Shown here: in pieces, positions 18,513-28,126 of the stretch
How positions within the stretch are numbered: position 1 is the first letter of the stretch
How the letters are laid out: the number at the start of each line of letters is the position of its first letter
Source: Cryptosporangium phraense
GTDB taxonomy: Bacteria > Actinomycetota > Actinomycetes > Mycobacteriales > Cryptosporangiaceae
Assembly: GCF_006912135.1 (NCBI RefSeq)
Contig: NZ_VIRS01000038.1
Coordinates: 1 to 64,000, forward strand
DNA: 64,000 bases
Reading direction: 5' to 3'
Position numbers and translations under genes: made by a program
Notes under the pieces: generated by a model
Database searches by the model: none
What the model saw: the letters and a program-made list of their open reading frames with translations, nothing else
Told to the model about the DNA's origin: nothing

Positions 18513-20030
18513 TTATACCGGCCGGACGAACGGGAAGAGAATCGTCTCCCGGATGCCCCTACCAGTGAACACCTGGAGCAAACGGTCCACCCCCATGCCC
18601 ATTCCGCCGGAGGGCGGCATGCCGTATTCCAGCGCCCGGAGGAAGTCTTCGTCGAGCTGCATGGCCTCGTCGTCGCCCTTGGACGCGAGCACCGACTGGG
18701 CGACCAGTCGCTCACGCTGAATGACCGGATCGACCAACTCGGAGTAGGCGGTACCCCGCTCGACGCCCTCGATGTAGAGGTCCCACTTCTCCGCGACGCC
18801 GGGAAGCGAACGGTGCGGACGGGTGAGCGGGCTGGTGTCGAGCGGGTAGTCGCGCACGAAGATCGGGCCCACCAACCGCTCTTCACAGAGCGCTTCGAAG
18901 AGCTCCTCGACCAGCTTGCCGTGTACCCAAATAGGATTCACGGCCACACCGTGCTTCTCCGCGTACGCCCGCAACGTCTCGATCGGCGTCTCCGGCGTGA
19001 CCTCTTCACCGACCGCCTCGGAGACCAGAGCGAACAGCGACGCGGTCTCCCATTCGCCGCTCAGGTCGAGCTCGGTCCCGTCGAAGCGCTCGACGACCGG
19101 GGAGCCGAACACCGCGGTCGCGGCCTCCTGGTACAGCTCCCTGGTCAGCCGGGCCATCGTGTCGTAGTCGCCGTAGGCTTCATACACCTCGAGCATGGTG
19201 AATTCCGGCGAGTGCGTGGAATCCGCCCCTTCGTTACGGAAGTTTCTATTGAGTTCGTAAACCTTCTCAATGCCACCGACCACGCAACGCTTCAAGAAGA
19301 GTTCGGGTGCGATCCGTAGGTACACATCGAGATCGAACGCGTTGAAATGCGTGATGAAGGGCCGCGCCGCGGCGCCGCCGTGCACGTTCTGCAACATCGG
19401 CGTCTCGACCTCGAGGAACTGCCGACGGTTCAGGGAATCCCGCAAAGCACGCACTGCTTCGGTACGCACTTCCACCATCCGGCGGGCCTCCGGCCGGACG
19501 ATCAGATCGGCATACCGCTGCCGAATCCGCGTTTCTTCGCCCATCGGCCGATGGGCGACCGGAAGGGGCCGGAGCGCCTTTGCGGTGAGCACCCAGCGAT
19601 CGGCCAGCACGCTCAACTCGCCTCGGCGGGAGGTGATCACTTCACCCTCGACGCCCACGTGGTCGCCGAGGTCGACCAGCGACTTCCAGCTCTCCAGCGA
19701 TTCCTCGCCGACCTGGGCGAGGCTGAGCATCGCCTGCAGTTCGGTTCCGTCGCCCTCACGAAGGGTCGCGAAGCAGAGCTTGCCGGTGTTCCGCACGAAA
19801 ATGACCCGGCCGGTGACGCTGACCCGCTCGCCGGTGTGCTCGTCCGGGCCGAGTTCGGGGTACCGATCGCGGATCGCGGCCAGCGTCGTCGTCCGCGGGA
19901 ACCCGACCGGATAGGGCTCGAGGCCCTCGGCGAGCATCCGGGCCCGCTTCTCCAACCGCACCCGGACCTGCTCGGGCAGGTCGCCATCAACGTCTTCGGG
20001 TGCCTGCTGGTCGGCGGAGTTCTCGGTCAC
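18513..20030 (-). CDS. lysS: lysyl-tRNA synthetase, class II
   Basis: A 505-residue class IIb aminoacyl-tRNA synthetase that charges tRNA-Lys. An OB-fold anticodon-binding domain lies in about residues 60-150 ([22 protein letters not shown]), followed by the catalytic domain with motif 1 around FLEVETPML, motif 2 [18 protein letters not shown] and motif 3 [10 protein letters not shown]. The acidic N-terminal extension is typical of actinobacterial LysRS. It starts 26 bases after the tetR stop, so it may be read through from the NAD/pantothenate operon. Confidence 0.96.
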   Translation of the reverse strand: MTENSADQQAPEDVDGDLPEQVRVRLEKRARMLAEGLEPYPVGFPRTTTLAAIRDRYPELGPDEHTGERVSVTGRVIFVRNTGKLCFATLREGDGTELQAMLSLAQVGEESLESWKSLVDLGDHVGVEGEVITSRRGELSVLADRWVLTAKALRPLPVAHRPMGEETRIRQRYADLIVRPEARRMVEVRTEAVRALRDSLNRRQFLEVETPMLQNVHGGAAARPFITHFNAFDLDVYLRIAPELFLKRCVVGGIEKVYELNRNFRNEGADSTHSPEFTMLEVYEAYGDYDTMARLTRELYQEAATAVFGSPVVERFDGTELDLSGEWETASLFALVSEAVGEEVTPETPIETLRAYAEKHGVAVNPIWVHGKLVEELFEALCEERLVGPIFVRDYPLDTSPLTRPHRSLPGVAEKWDLYIEGVERGTAYSELVDPVIQRERLVAQSVLASKGDDEAMQLDEDFLRALEYGMPPSGGMGMGVDRLLQVFTGRGIRETILFPFVRPV

Positions 20031-20056
20031 GGCTAGAGCCTATCGACCCCCGACCA

Positions 20057-20692
20057 TCACTTTTGACCGGCGGCGCCCCGAAGTCGACGGCGCAGCGCCG
20101 CGCTCGCCACCGGACCGAGGTCGTCGGCGACCTCGAGCAGGACTCCGAGCTGGTCCAGGGCGTCCAGCGACCGGGCGCTGCCGTCCGGGTCGACGGCCTC
20201 GAACAGCTCCAGACCGACGAACGCGGCCGAGACCGCGGAGGCCAGCCCCTCGACGTCGACGACCGACTCGATCGGCGAGCCGGCGACGACCCGGCGCAGC
20301 ACGCTCTCGATCTCGGCGACCCAGAGTGCGATCGCCTCGCTGGTCGCGGCGGCCAGGCGGTCGTCGCCCTGGGCGCCGGCCAGCATCTGCGCGAGCAGCC
20401 GGACGTTGCCCCGCTCGCGCTGGTCGACGTGCAGCTCGCGGCCGAGCGTCAGCAGTTCGCGCAGCGTCCGGACCGACGCGAAGCGGTCGCGGTAGCGGGC
20501 GACGTCCTCGGCGGTGGAGACCCGGCAGGCCTCGCTGAGCAGGTCGGCGACGCTGCCGAAGTGGTAGAAGACCAGGGCCTGGTTGACCCCGGCGGTGGCG
20601 GCGACGGTCCGGGCCGACGTCCCGGCGATGCCGTTGCGGCGAACCGTCTCGATCGCGCCGTCGATCAGCCGCCGCCTGGTGTCTTCCGCCAT
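20057..20692 (-). CDS. TetR-family transcriptional regulator
   Basis: A 211-residue repressor-type protein. The N-terminal helix-turn-helix is clear (TSARTVAATAGVNQALVFYHFG), followed by an all-helical ligand-binding domain. It starts two bases after the coaX stop and is the last gene before lysS in the leftward cofactor operon, so it is co-expressed with NAD and CoA synthesis genes. Whether it regulates that operon or something remote cannot be seen. Ligand unknown. Confidence 0.9.
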   Translation of the reverse strand: MAEDTRRRLIDGAIETVRRNGIAGTSARTVAATAGVNQALVFYHFGSVADLLSEACRVSTAEDVARYRDRFASVRTLRELLTLGRELHVDQRERGNVRLLAQMLAGAQGDDRLAAATSEAIALWVAEIESVLRRVVAGSPIESVVDVEGLASAVSAAFVGLELFEAVDPDGSARSLDALDQLGVLLEVADDLGPVASAALRRRLRGAAGQK

Positions 20693-20694
20693 CC

Positions 20695-21459
20695 TCAGCG
20701 CGCCACGACCCGCTCGAACGCCAGACGGAGCCCGATCAGCGTGAGGTTGGGCTCGTGCTTGGTGATCTCCCGGGACTCGCCGATGACCAGCGGCGCCAGC
20801 CCCCCGGTGGCGACCACCGCGGTCACCCCGCCGAGCTCGTCGACCATCCGCCGGGCGATTCCGTCGACCTGCCCGGCGAACCCGAAGATGATCCCGGACT
20901 GCAGCGCCTCGACCGTGTTCTTCCCGATCACCGACCGCGGCCGTACCAGCTCGACCTTGCGCAGCTGCGCGGCCCTCGCCGCCAGCGCGTCGACCGAGAT
21001 GTCGATGCCCGGCGCCAGCGCGCCGCCGAGGAACTCGCCGTCCTTGCCGACGACGTCGAAGTTCGTCGACGTGCCGAAGTCGACGACGACCGCTGGGCCG
21101 CCGTACAGGTGATGCGTGGCCAGCGTGTTCATGATCCGGTCGGACCCGACCTCCTTCGGGTTGTCCATGATGATCGACACCCCGGTGCGGACGCCCGGCT
21201 CGATGATCATCGTCGGGATGTCCCCGTAGTACTTGTCGAGCATCGTGCGCAGCTCGCGCAGCGTCGACGGCACGGTCGAGCAGGCCGAGACGCCGGTGAT
21301 CTGCACGGCTTCGCTCTCCAGCAGCCCCCGGAACTGGAGCGCGAGCTCGTCCGCGGTCATCCGGCTGTCGGTGCGGATCCGCCAGGAATGCACGAGCTTC
21401 TCGTCCGCGAACGTCGCGAGCACGATGTTCGTGTTACCGACGTCGATGGTCAGCAGCAC
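20695..21459 (-). CDS. coaX: type III pantothenate kinase CoaX
   Basis: A 254-residue ASKHA-fold kinase that phosphorylates pantothenate in the first step of CoA synthesis. The phosphate loop is TIDVGNTNIVLA; further family motifs are VGSDRIMNTLA, VVDFGTSTNFDVV and GGALAPGIDIS. GTG at 21459 is chosen because the open frame upstream runs through nadC; it begins two bases after the nadC stop. Length is normal for the family. Type III enzymes need a monovalent cation and resist CoA feedback. Confidence 0.96.
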   Translation of the reverse strand: MLLTIDVGNTNIVLATFADEKLVHSWRIRTDSRMTADELALQFRGLLESEAVQITGVSACSTVPSTLRELRTMLDKYYGDIPTMIIEPGVRTGVSIIMDNPKEVGSDRIMNTLATHHLYGGPAVVVDFGTSTNFDVVGKDGEFLGGALAPGIDISVDALAARAAQLRKVELVRPRSVIGKNTVEALQSGIIFGFAGQVDGIARRMVDELGGVTAVVATGGLAPLVIGESREITKHEPNLTLIGLRLAFERVVAR

Positions 21460-21461
21460 CG

Positions 21462-22313
21462 TTACGCCTTCCGAGGTCGCAGGTCGAGGGCGATGTCGAG
21501 GATCGGGGACGAATGCGTCAACGCCCCCACGGAGAGGTAGTCGACGCCGGTTTCGGCGAATTCGCGGGCCCGCTCGAGCGTCAGGCCACCGGTGGCCTCG
21601 AGCTCGGCCTTGCCGCCGACGGCGGCCACGACCTCGCGCAGGAGCGGCGGCTCCATGTTGTCCAGCAGCAGGAAGGTGGCGCCCGCCGTCACTGCCTCGA
21701 CCGCCTCGGCCACCGTCGTGACTTCCACTTGCACGGGGACGTCCGGGAACGTGGCCCGGACCGCCTCGTAAGCAGCTGTGATCGAACCGGCCGCGAGCTT
21801 GTGGTTGTCCTTGATCATCGCGACGTCGTAGAGGCCCATCCGCTTGTTGGTGCCCCCGCCGGCCCGGACCGCGTACTTCTCCAACGGACGCAGGCCCGGC
21901 GTCGTCTTGCGGGTGTCGAGCACCTGGGCGCCGGTGCCGTCGATCGCGTCGGCCCAACGCCGGGTGTGGGTCGCGATTCCGGAGGCCCGCGAGATGAGGT
22001 TCAGCGCGGTGCGCTCGGCGGTGAGCAGGGCCCGGGTCGGCCCGGTGATCGTCGCCAGCACGTCCCCGCGCTCCACGCCGTCACCGTCGGCGACCAGCGC
22101 CTCGAAGTCGGGCGCTCCGGCGGCCTCGAACACGGCCTGGGCCACCGACAGCCCGGCCACCACACCGGACGCCCGCGCCACCAGGTCCACGACGTCGACC
22201 TGGTCGGCCGGGATCGTCGCCACGCTCGTCACGTCGACGCCGTCCGGGCCGCCGAGGTCCTCGGCCAGCGCCCGGGCCACCAGGTCGGCCACCCAGGCCG
22301 GGTCGATACTCAT
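21462..22313 (-). CDS. nadC: nicotinate-nucleotide pyrophosphorylase NadC
   Basis: A 283-residue quinolinate phosphoribosyltransferase, which makes nicotinate mononucleotide from quinolinate and PRPP. Visible family segments are ERTALNLISRASGIATHT, LDTRKTTPGLRPLEKYAV and IKDNHKL, which supply the quinolinate- and PRPP-binding Arg and Lys residues. The ATG at 22313 overlaps the nadB stop by four bases. It acts directly after NadB and NadA in the aspartate route to NAD; nadA itself is not in the window. Confidence 0.96.
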   Translation of the reverse strand: MSIDPAWVADLVARALAEDLGGPDGVDVTSVATIPADQVDVVDLVARASGVVAGLSVAQAVFEAAGAPDFEALVADGDGVERGDVLATITGPTRALLTAERTALNLISRASGIATHTRRWADAIDGTGAQVLDTRKTTPGLRPLEKYAVRAGGGTNKRMGLYDVAMIKDNHKLAAGSITAAYEAVRATFPDVPVQVEVTTVAEAVEAVTAGATFLLLDNMEPPLLREVVAAVGGKAELEATGGLTLERAREFAETGVDYLSVGALTHSSPILDIALDLRPRKA

Positions 22314-23947
22314 GACATCGCCTCGTACGTCTCGGTCAGGGCGCCGGTCGGCGCGATCGCGGCCAGCAGGTGTCCGCGCCAGGCGTCGGACGCGTCCGGG
22401 AAGTCCTCGCGCCAGTGGCAGCCCCGCGTCTCCTCGCGGGTCAGCGCGGCTGCGACCAGCGCGGTCGCGACCGTGTGGAGGTTCGTGACCTCCCAGTTCG
22501 CCGGGCGCGGGTCGACCGAGTGCTTCCCGCCGAGCTGCGCCAGCGTCTCCGCCGTCGAGGTCAGCGACTCCGCCGAGCGGAGGACTCCGGCCCCGCGGAC
22601 CATCGCGTGCTGCAGGTCCTCCCGCACCGTCGACGAGACCACGTAGTGGTCGAGGCCGCTGCCCTCGATGTCGACCGGTTCCGCCTGCGGCGGCAGGTCC
22701 CGCGCGAGGTCCCGGCCGATCCGTCCGGCGAACACCAACCCTTCCAACAACGAGTTGGACGCGAGGCGGTTGGCGCCGTGCACGCCGGTGCACGCGACCT
22801 CACCGCACGCGTACAGCCCGGGCACGCTGGTCCGTCCGTTCAGATCGGTTCGGACGCCACCCGAGGCGTAGTGCGCGGCCGGCGCGACCGGGACGAGCTC
22901 GGTGACCGGGTCGATCCCGGCCTGCCGAGCCCGGGCCAGGATCGACGGGAACCGATGCTCGAGGAAGTCTCTGCCCAGGTGGCGGGCGTCCAGCCAGACG
23001 TGCTCCTGTTTCGACGCCAGCATCTCGCGGGTGATGTTCTTGGCGACGATGTCCCGCGGGGCGAGCTCGGCCAGCTCGTGCCGCCCCACCATGAACCGCT
23101 CGCCGGCGCTGTTGCGCAGGTAGGCGCCCTCGCCGCGCATCGCCTCGCTGACCAGCGGCTGCTGGCCGGCCGGAGCGTTCGCGCCGAGGTAGAGCGCGGT
23201 CGGGTGGAACTGGACGAACTCGAGGTCGGTGACGGTGGCGCCGGCCCGCAGCGCGAGCGCGACCCCGTCGCCGGTGGAGACGGCCGGGTTCGTCGTCGAC
23301 GCGAAGACCTGGCCGAGTCCGCCGGTGGCGAGCACGACCGCCCGGGCCAGCACCGCACCGACGCCGTCCTCCGAGCCCTCGCCGAGGACGTGCAGGCTGA
23401 CGCCGGCGGCCCGGCCGTCGGCGCCGGTGAGCAGGTCGAGCACGAGCGCGTGCTCGATCAGCCGGATGCCCGGGTCGCGGTGGATGGCCGCGTGCAGCGC
23501 GCGTTGCACCTCGGCCCCGGTGGCGTCGCCGCCGGCATGGACGATGCGGTTCGCGTGGTGGCCGCCCTCGCGGGTGAGCATCAGCGAGCCGTCGGGGTTG
23601 CGGTCGAACTCGGCGCCGATCGCGATCAGCTCGTGCAGCCGGCCCGGCCCCTCCTCGGTGAGGACGTCGACGGCTGCCGGGTCGCACAGCCCGACGCCGG
23701 CGACCAGCGTGTCCTTCGCGTGCTCGGCCGGGGTGTCGAGCGGATCGAGCACGGCGGCGATGCCGCCCTGCGCCCAGCGCGTCGACCCGTCGTCGATGTT
23801 GACCTTGGTGACGACGACGACCGAGAGCCCGGCCTCGCGCGCGTGCAGCGCGGCGCAGAGTCCGGCGACGCCGGACCCGATCACGCAGACGTCCGCGGTG
23901 ACGGTCCAACCGGGCGACGCGGCGAGCAACCGCCGGGGCAGGGTCAC
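22310..23947 (-). CDS. nadB: L-aspartate oxidase NadB
   Basis: A 545-residue FAD-dependent oxidase that converts L-aspartate to iminoaspartate, the first step of de novo NAD synthesis. The N-terminal FAD fold has [15 protein letters not shown], followed by [11 protein letters not shown] and, near the active site, the conserved HPTALYLG and [21 protein letters not shown] segments of the succinate dehydrogenase/fumarate reductase group. GTG start at 23947 overlaps the panC stop. Iminoaspartate is unstable and must be used by NadA, encoded elsewhere. Confidence 0.95.
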   Translation of the reverse strand: MTLPRRLLAASPGWTVTADVCVIGSGVAGLCAALHAREAGLSVVVVTKVNIDDGSTRWAQGGIAAVLDPLDTPAEHAKDTLVAGVGLCDPAAVDVLTEEGPGRLHELIAIGAEFDRNPDGSLMLTREGGHHANRIVHAGGDATGAEVQRALHAAIHRDPGIRLIEHALVLDLLTGADGRAAGVSLHVLGEGSEDGVGAVLARAVVLATGGLGQVFASTTNPAVSTGDGVALALRAGATVTDLEFVQFHPTALYLGANAPAGQQPLVSEAMRGEGAYLRNSAGERFMVGRHELAELAPRDIVAKNITREMLASKQEHVWLDARHLGRDFLEHRFPSILARARQAGIDPVTELVPVAPAAHYASGGVRTDLNGRTSVPGLYACGEVACTGVHGANRLASNSLLEGLVFAGRIGRDLARDLPPQAEPVDIEGSGLDHYVVSSTVREDLQHAMVRGAGVLRSAESLTSTAETLAQLGGKHSVDPRPANWEVTNLHTVATALVAAALTREETRGCHWREDFPDASDAWRGHLLAAIAPTGALTETYEAMS

Positions 23948-24783
23948 AGGGTGACCGGGCCGTTGTCGATGAGCCGGGTCGTGCCGACTTTCGCGGCGAG
24001 CAGCAGGCGGGCCGGACCGCTCGCGGGCGCGGGCCCGAGGTCGGGCGCGGTCACGACGCCGTAGTCCAGCTCGAGCCCGTCGGCCTGCTCGAGCACGCTG
24101 CGCGCCGCCTCCTCCACCGCGGCCGCCCCGCCGGGAGCGGCGGCGCCGGCCCGCAGCGCGGCCGCGAGGGCCAGCGCGGTCGTGCGCTCGGAGTCGGAGA
24201 GGTAGCGGTTGCGGCTGGACAGCGCGAGGCCGTCGGGCTCGCGCACGGTCGGCACGCCGACGACCTCGATGTCCAGGTCGAGATCACGCACCATCTGCCG
24301 GACGAGTGCGACCTGCTGGTAGTCCTTCTCCCCGAAGAACACCACGTCGGGCCGGGTCAGGTTGATCAGCTTCAGGACGACCGTGAGCACGCCGTGGAAG
24401 AACCCCGGGCGGCTCGCGCCCTCGAGGATCTCGCCGAGCGGCCCCGGGTTGACGCGGGTGTTCGGCTGCCCGTCCGGATACATGACGGCGGGCGTCGGAG
24501 CGAACACGACGTCGACCTCTTCGCGGGCACAGATCTCCAGGTCGCCCTCGAGCGTCCGCGGGTAGCGGTCGAAGTCCTCGTTCGGGCCGAACTGGAGCGG
24601 GTTGACGAACACGGTCGCGATCACGGTCGCCGCCCGGGCCCGGGCCTGACGCAGCAGAGCGGCATGCCCGTCGTGCAGCGCGCCCATCGTCATGACGACC
24701 GCGACCGGCCTGTCGGCCCGGTCCCGGACCCTCGCCAGCGCCTCACGGTCGGTGACGACGGTCGGCGTGCGCAGCGCGGTCAT
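23944..24783 (-). CDS. panC: pantothenate synthetase PanC
   Basis: A 279-residue ligase that joins pantoate and beta-alanine using ATP. The HIGH-type motif is [13 protein letters not shown], followed by [27 protein letters not shown] and the KMSKS-equivalent [12 protein letters not shown]. The start is set at ATG 24783 because AAGGAG lies six bases upstream; a GTG at 24798 that overlaps the previous stop is the alternative. It is in one operon with a DUF2520 protein and NAD/CoA genes. The usual neighbour panD is absent. Confidence 0.95.
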   Translation of the reverse strand: MTALRTPTVVTDREALARVRDRADRPVAVVMTMGALHDGHAALLRQARARAATVIATVFVNPLQFGPNEDFDRYPRTLEGDLEICAREEVDVVFAPTPAVMYPDGQPNTRVNPGPLGEILEGASRPGFFHGVLTVVLKLINLTRPDVVFFGEKDYQQVALVRQMVRDLDLDIEVVGVPTVREPDGLALSSRNRYLSDSERTTALALAAALRAGAAAPGGAAAVEEAARSVLEQADGLELDYGVVTAPDLGPAPASGPARLLLAAKVGTTRLIDNGPVTL

Positions 24784-24794
24784 TTCGGACTCCT

Positions 24795-25700
24795 TCACAC
24801 TGAGTCGACTCCCAGTACGTCCAGCAGGCCCTCGGCCGAGGCGGCGTCCAGGCGGCCGGCGGCGATGGCCCGGTCGGCCGTGCGGCGGGCCATCGCCAGG
24901 TAGCCGGCGACCGCGCTGGGCTGGCGGCCCCGGAGCGCGTCGAGGTGGCCCGCGACGGTGCCGGCGTCCCCGCGGGAGACCGGGCCGGTCAGGGCCGCGT
25001 CGCCGGACCGGAGCGCGTTGTCGAGCGCGGCCCCGGCCAGCGGCGCCAGCGCGAGCCCCGGCCGCTCGACCCCGGCCGCCCGGAGCAGGTCGGCGGCGTC
25101 GTTGATGAGCGTCACCAGGTGGTTCGCGGCCACGACGAGGGCCGCGTGGTACAGCGGGCGCTGCTCGTCGGCGATCCAGAGCGGCTCGCCGCCCATCTCC
25201 AGGACCAGCGCCTCGCCCACCGGGCGCAGTTCGTCGGGCGTGGTGACGCCCCAGGCGACGCCGGCCAGGCGGCTCTCGTCCTCGTCTCGGCCGGTGAACG
25301 TCATGATCGGGTGCAGAGCCAGTGGCAGCGCGCCGGCTCGGGTGGCCGGGTCCAGAGCCTCGAGGCCGTGGGCGCCGGAGATGTGCAGCACCAGCTGACC
25401 CGGACGGAAGGCGCCGACCTCGGCGAGCCCGGTGACCAGCGGTTCCAGGGCGTCGTCGGGGACGGCCAGCAGCGCGAGGTCGGCGGCGGCGACGACGGAG
25501 TCCGGCGGGACGATCGGGGTGCCGGGGAGGCGGCGGGCGGCTCGGTCGAGCGAGTCGCTGCTCACCGCGGAGGCCGCGACGGTGCGGTGGCCCGCTCGGG
25601 CCAGCGCGGCGGCCAGCACCGACCCGGCCCGGCCGGCGCCGACGAGACCGACTGCGAGCCGTCCCGGCCGGTCAGCCGGGTTGCCGTGCGTGTGATCCAT
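24795..25700 (-). CDS. Rossmann-like and DUF2520 domain protein
   Basis: A 301-residue protein with an NAD(P)-binding Rossmann fold ([18 protein letters not shown]) and a C-terminal helical DUF2520 domain ([22 protein letters not shown]), the ketopantoate-reductase-like layout. Such genes commonly head actinobacterial panC operons, and a role in making pantoate is often assumed though not certain. ATG at 25700 is preferred to the upstream ATG at 25769 because GAGGA lies at a proper distance and the extra residues look non-conserved. First gene of the leftward cofactor operon. Confidence 0.9.
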   Translation of the reverse strand: MDHTHGNPADRPGRLAVGLVGAGRAGSVLAAALARAGHRTVAASAVSSDSLDRAARRLPGTPIVPPDSVVAAADLALLAVPDDALEPLVTGLAEVGAFRPGQLVLHISGAHGLEALDPATRAGALPLALHPIMTFTGRDEDESRLAGVAWGVTTPDELRPVGEALVLEMGGEPLWIADEQRPLYHAALVVAANHLVTLINDAADLLRAAGVERPGLALAPLAGAALDNALRSGDAALTGPVSRGDAGTVAGHLDALRGRQPSAVAGYLAMARRTADRAIAAGRLDAASAEGLLDVLGVDSV

Positions 25701-25813
25701 GATCCAGTCCTCGAATCGGGTACCGGTCGGCCCAAGTATGCGTGGGTCGCTCGCGCTCAGGTAGCTCATGTCAGCGGTGTCACAACCCCATTACAACGTT
25801 CGAATTACACCTC

Positions 25814-25842
25814 TTGCCGTAATTGTCGTATTCATCTATTAA
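25814..25842 (+). promoter_or_regulatory. promoter of the DoxX gene
   Basis: TTGCCG (25814-25819) and TATTAA (25837-25842) with a 17-base spacer form a good vegetative promoter in an A+T-rich gap. AAGAGGAGA follows as a ribosome site four bases before the ATG at 25872. Confidence 0.6.
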
Positions 25843-25871
25843 TGGGATGAAGGCGACTAAGAGGAGACTGC

Positions 25872-27071
25872 ATGGCTCGCGCGCGGACGATGCCCCGCCA
25901 CACGGCCGCACCGGCCGAGACCGAACACCACTCGCTGTTCGAGGATCGGTCGGTGCTGGACGCCCTCTGGAGCGCGGTGGTAGCGGCCCCCACGAGTGTG
26001 ATGCCCCCGACGCCCCCGAGCGCGGAAGACGCCCCCGAGGACGAGGGCCCCGCCCAGCCAGAGGCCGCTGCAACCCCAGCCCACGCGCAGCCCGCCGACC
26101 CGGCGCCCGAGACCGCGGCGTCGCCCGCGCACTCCGCGCCCGCGCCCGCGGCCACCCCCACGCATTCGGCGCCGGCGCCGGCGGCGGGGGTTCCGGCGGC
26201 GGAGGCATTCGAGCCGGTCCTCGGTCGGCCGGTCTTCCCGGCCGGCATGCCGGGCGGAGCCCCGCCCAACCGCCCGACCCCGGCCCCGGCCACGGCCCCG
26301 GCCACGGCCCCGGCCCCGGCCACGGCCACGGCCCCGGCCCCGGCCCCGGCGGCACCCACGCCCACCGGCCCCGCCGCCTCGACGCCCCCGCCCGGCTCCG
26401 CCGAGCACAACGCGCACACCGAACACCCCGCACACACCGAACACCCGCCCCGCGTCACCGGGCCGTTCGACCTGAGCTACGCCGCCCCGCCCGTCACCAA
26501 CCGCACGATCTGGGCGGGCCCGCGCCACGCCGCCCCGCACGACTGGAACTCGCTCTCCGCGCTGCTCACGATCGAGACCCCGGCCGCCGTCACCGACGCC
26601 GGCCTGCTCGTCCTGCGCCTGGTCGTGGGGCTCACCATGGCCGCCCACGGCGCCCAGAAAGCCTTCGGCGCGTTCGGCGGCGACGGCTTCACCGCGACCG
26701 CGGACGGCTTCTCCGCGCTGGGCTACCAGCCCGGCGCCCTGTTCGCGCTGGCCGCGATCGTCGGCGAGCTCTTCGGCGGCCTGTTCCTCGCCGCCGGGCT
26801 GCTCACCCCGCTGGCGGCGGGCGGCATCATCGGGGTCACGATCAACGCGATGGTCGCGGTGAACCTCGGCAACGGCTTCTTCGCGACGCACGACGGCATC
26901 GAGCTACCGCTCATCCTCAGCGGAGCCGCGCTCGGCCTGCTGCTCGCCGGCCCGGGCCGCTACTCGGCCGACGCCCGGATCCCGTTCTTCAACGGCGCCG
27001 CCGTACAGACCGCCGCCGCCGGCATCGCCCTGGTGGCCCTGCTAGCCAGTCTGGGCGCTCACCTCGCCTGA
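25872..27071 (+). CDS. DoxX-family membrane protein with Pro/Ala-rich arm
   Basis: A 399-residue protein. The first 200 or so residues are a Pro/Ala/His/Thr-rich, largely disordered arm, including runs of APATA-type repeats. From about residue 235 there is a DoxX domain with four predicted helices: LLVLRLVVGLTMAAHGAQK, then ALFALAAIVGELFGGLFLAAG, a third near GGIIGVTINAMVAV and a fourth at the end. DoxX proteins sit in the membrane and are linked to redox homeostasis in mycobacteria. The length is over twice that of the usual DoxX. Strong ribosome site upstream; single-gene unit ended by a hairpin. Confidence 0.9.
   Translation: MARARTMPRHTAAPAETEHHSLFEDRSVLDALWSAVVAAPTSVMPPTPPSAEDAPEDEGPAQPEAAATPAHAQPADPAPETAASPAHSAPAPAATPTHSAPAPAAGVPAAEAFEPVLGRPVFPAGMPGGAPPNRPTPAPATAPATAPAPATATAPAPAPAAPTPTGPAASTPPPGSAEHNAHTEHPAHTEHPPRVTGPFDLSYAAPPVTNRTIWAGPRHAAPHDWNSLSALLTIETPAAVTDAGLLVLRLVVGLTMAAHGAQKAFGAFGGDGFTATADGFSALGYQPGALFALAAIVGELFGGLFLAAGLLTPLAAGGIIGVTINAMVAVNLGNGFFATHDGIELPLILSGAALGLLLAGPGRYSADARIPFFNGAAVQTAAAGIALVALLASLGAHLA
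26278..26360 (+). repeat. GGCCCCGGCCAC-type repeats in the DoxX arm
   Basis: Degenerate 12- and 18-base repeats of CCGGCCACGGCC code ATAPATAPAP-type sequence in the disordered arm. They are probably unstable in copy number. Confidence 0.7.
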
Positions 27072-27087
27072 GGGAGCGACCGCACCG

Positions 27088-27137
27088 TGGCGCCTTGATG
27101 GCTCTGTTCAGGCCCGAACAGAGCCGTCAAGGCGCCA
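27088..27137 (+). terminator. 22-bp hairpin after the DoxX gene
   Basis: Arms 27088-27109 and 27116-27137 pair fully except for one T-G wobble, with the loop AGGCCC. It starts 16 bases after the DoxX stop and ends 34 bases before the next gene, so it insulates the two. Confidence 0.8.
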
Positions 27138-27171
27138 TCCTGTCCCGGGGGCCACACCGGAGGCGGGGGAC

Positions 27172-28110
27172 ATGGCGCGCTACGACGCATTCGTCTTGCA
27201 GTGGTACGGCGCAACCGGAAGTTGCGATCAGCGCTCGATGGACAACCAGGTGGTCGCGGCCGGTACTGGGCTCACCGTGCAGGTCCGGCAGACCGCGGCG
27301 GCCCAGATGCTCCGGCCGGACACCGTTCATGTCTTCGAGCGGTACGAACGACGCGTGCAGCAGGCGCTGCTCTGGATGCAGCGTAAGTCCCCGCACCTGC
27401 ACATCGCCGCGCTCGGGCTGGAGAGGTCCGAGCAACCAGGCACGCTGCACAGCGAGATCTGGCCGCTGAAGCCGCCGAGCAAGATCCGCGGCCGGTTACG
27501 CGTCTTCTGCTCGCTCGACCCGGCCGGTCAGTACGCGGGGCCGGAAGTCACCTCGCTCAGCCACGCCACCGTGCGGACCGCGGAAGTCACGCAGAAGCCG
27601 ACCTTCCGCGGCGCGGTGGACATCGCCGGCGTCGGCCCGGAGATCGAGGTGTCGCCGAGGCGCTCGTACCAGGCCACGTTCACGGCCACGGTCGCGCTCG
27701 ATCCCCGCGTCCGGGCGGAGGCCCTGGTCGCCGGGACGCCGGAATTCAACCGCTACCTCGACGTCTACCTGGCCGAGATCGCAGCCGACCAGAACCTCGA
27801 CCCGGCAACGCTCCGAGCGGCCTTCCGGGCCGCGAACCCCGACATCGAGCAGGGCTTGAACGATCCGCCGATCCTGGTGACCGTCGAGCCCGACGTCTTC
27901 GACGTCGATACGCCGAACGAGCCCCGGACGATCAAGTACTCGGTGCACGCCCGTCACACGTTCACCCGCACCGCGTTCGTCCTCCAGCTCACCGACCTCG
28001 ACACCGGAGTCCGCAGCACGTCGGACTTCATCCTCGTCCGCGGCGGGCGCGGAGGCGGTTTCGGGAGCGGCGGCGGCCGAGGGGGCGGTGGCGCCAACGC
28101 GCAAGGCTGA
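27172..28110 (+). CDS. unrecognised protein with Gly-rich tail
   Basis: A 312-residue soluble protein that I do not recognise. ATG at 27172 follows GGAGG by eight bases. The N-terminal part (MARYDAFVLQWYG) is mixed alpha/beta with basic and aromatic residues. Residues of about 150-215 have a regular EF-rich helical segment (RVRAEALVAGTPEFNRYLDVYL), and the tail from about 295 is Gly/Arg-rich. There is no signal peptide or membrane helix. It is flanked by a terminator upstream and converges on the histidine kinase gene, so it is transcribed alone. Confidence 0.78.
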   Translation: MARYDAFVLQWYGATGSCDQRSMDNQVVAAGTGLTVQVRQTAAAQMLRPDTVHVFERYERRVQQALLWMQRKSPHLHIAALGLERSEQPGTLHSEIWPLKPPSKIRGRLRVFCSLDPAGQYAGPEVTSLSHATVRTAEVTQKPTFRGAVDIAGVGPEIEVSPRRSYQATFTATVALDPRVRAEALVAGTPEFNRYLDVYLAEIAADQNLDPATLRAAFRAANPDIEQGLNDPPILVTVEPDVFDVDTPNEPRTIKYSVHARHTFTRTAFVLQLTDLDTGVRSTSDFILVRGGRGGGFGSGGGRGGGGANAQG

Positions 28111-28126
28111 TCCCACTCGCCGGGGG

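Noticed and set aside
24784-24798. Upstream GTG start for panC overlapping the previous stop
   Set aside because: An AAGGAG site lies at ideal distance from the ATG at 24783; the upstream GTG codes that site.
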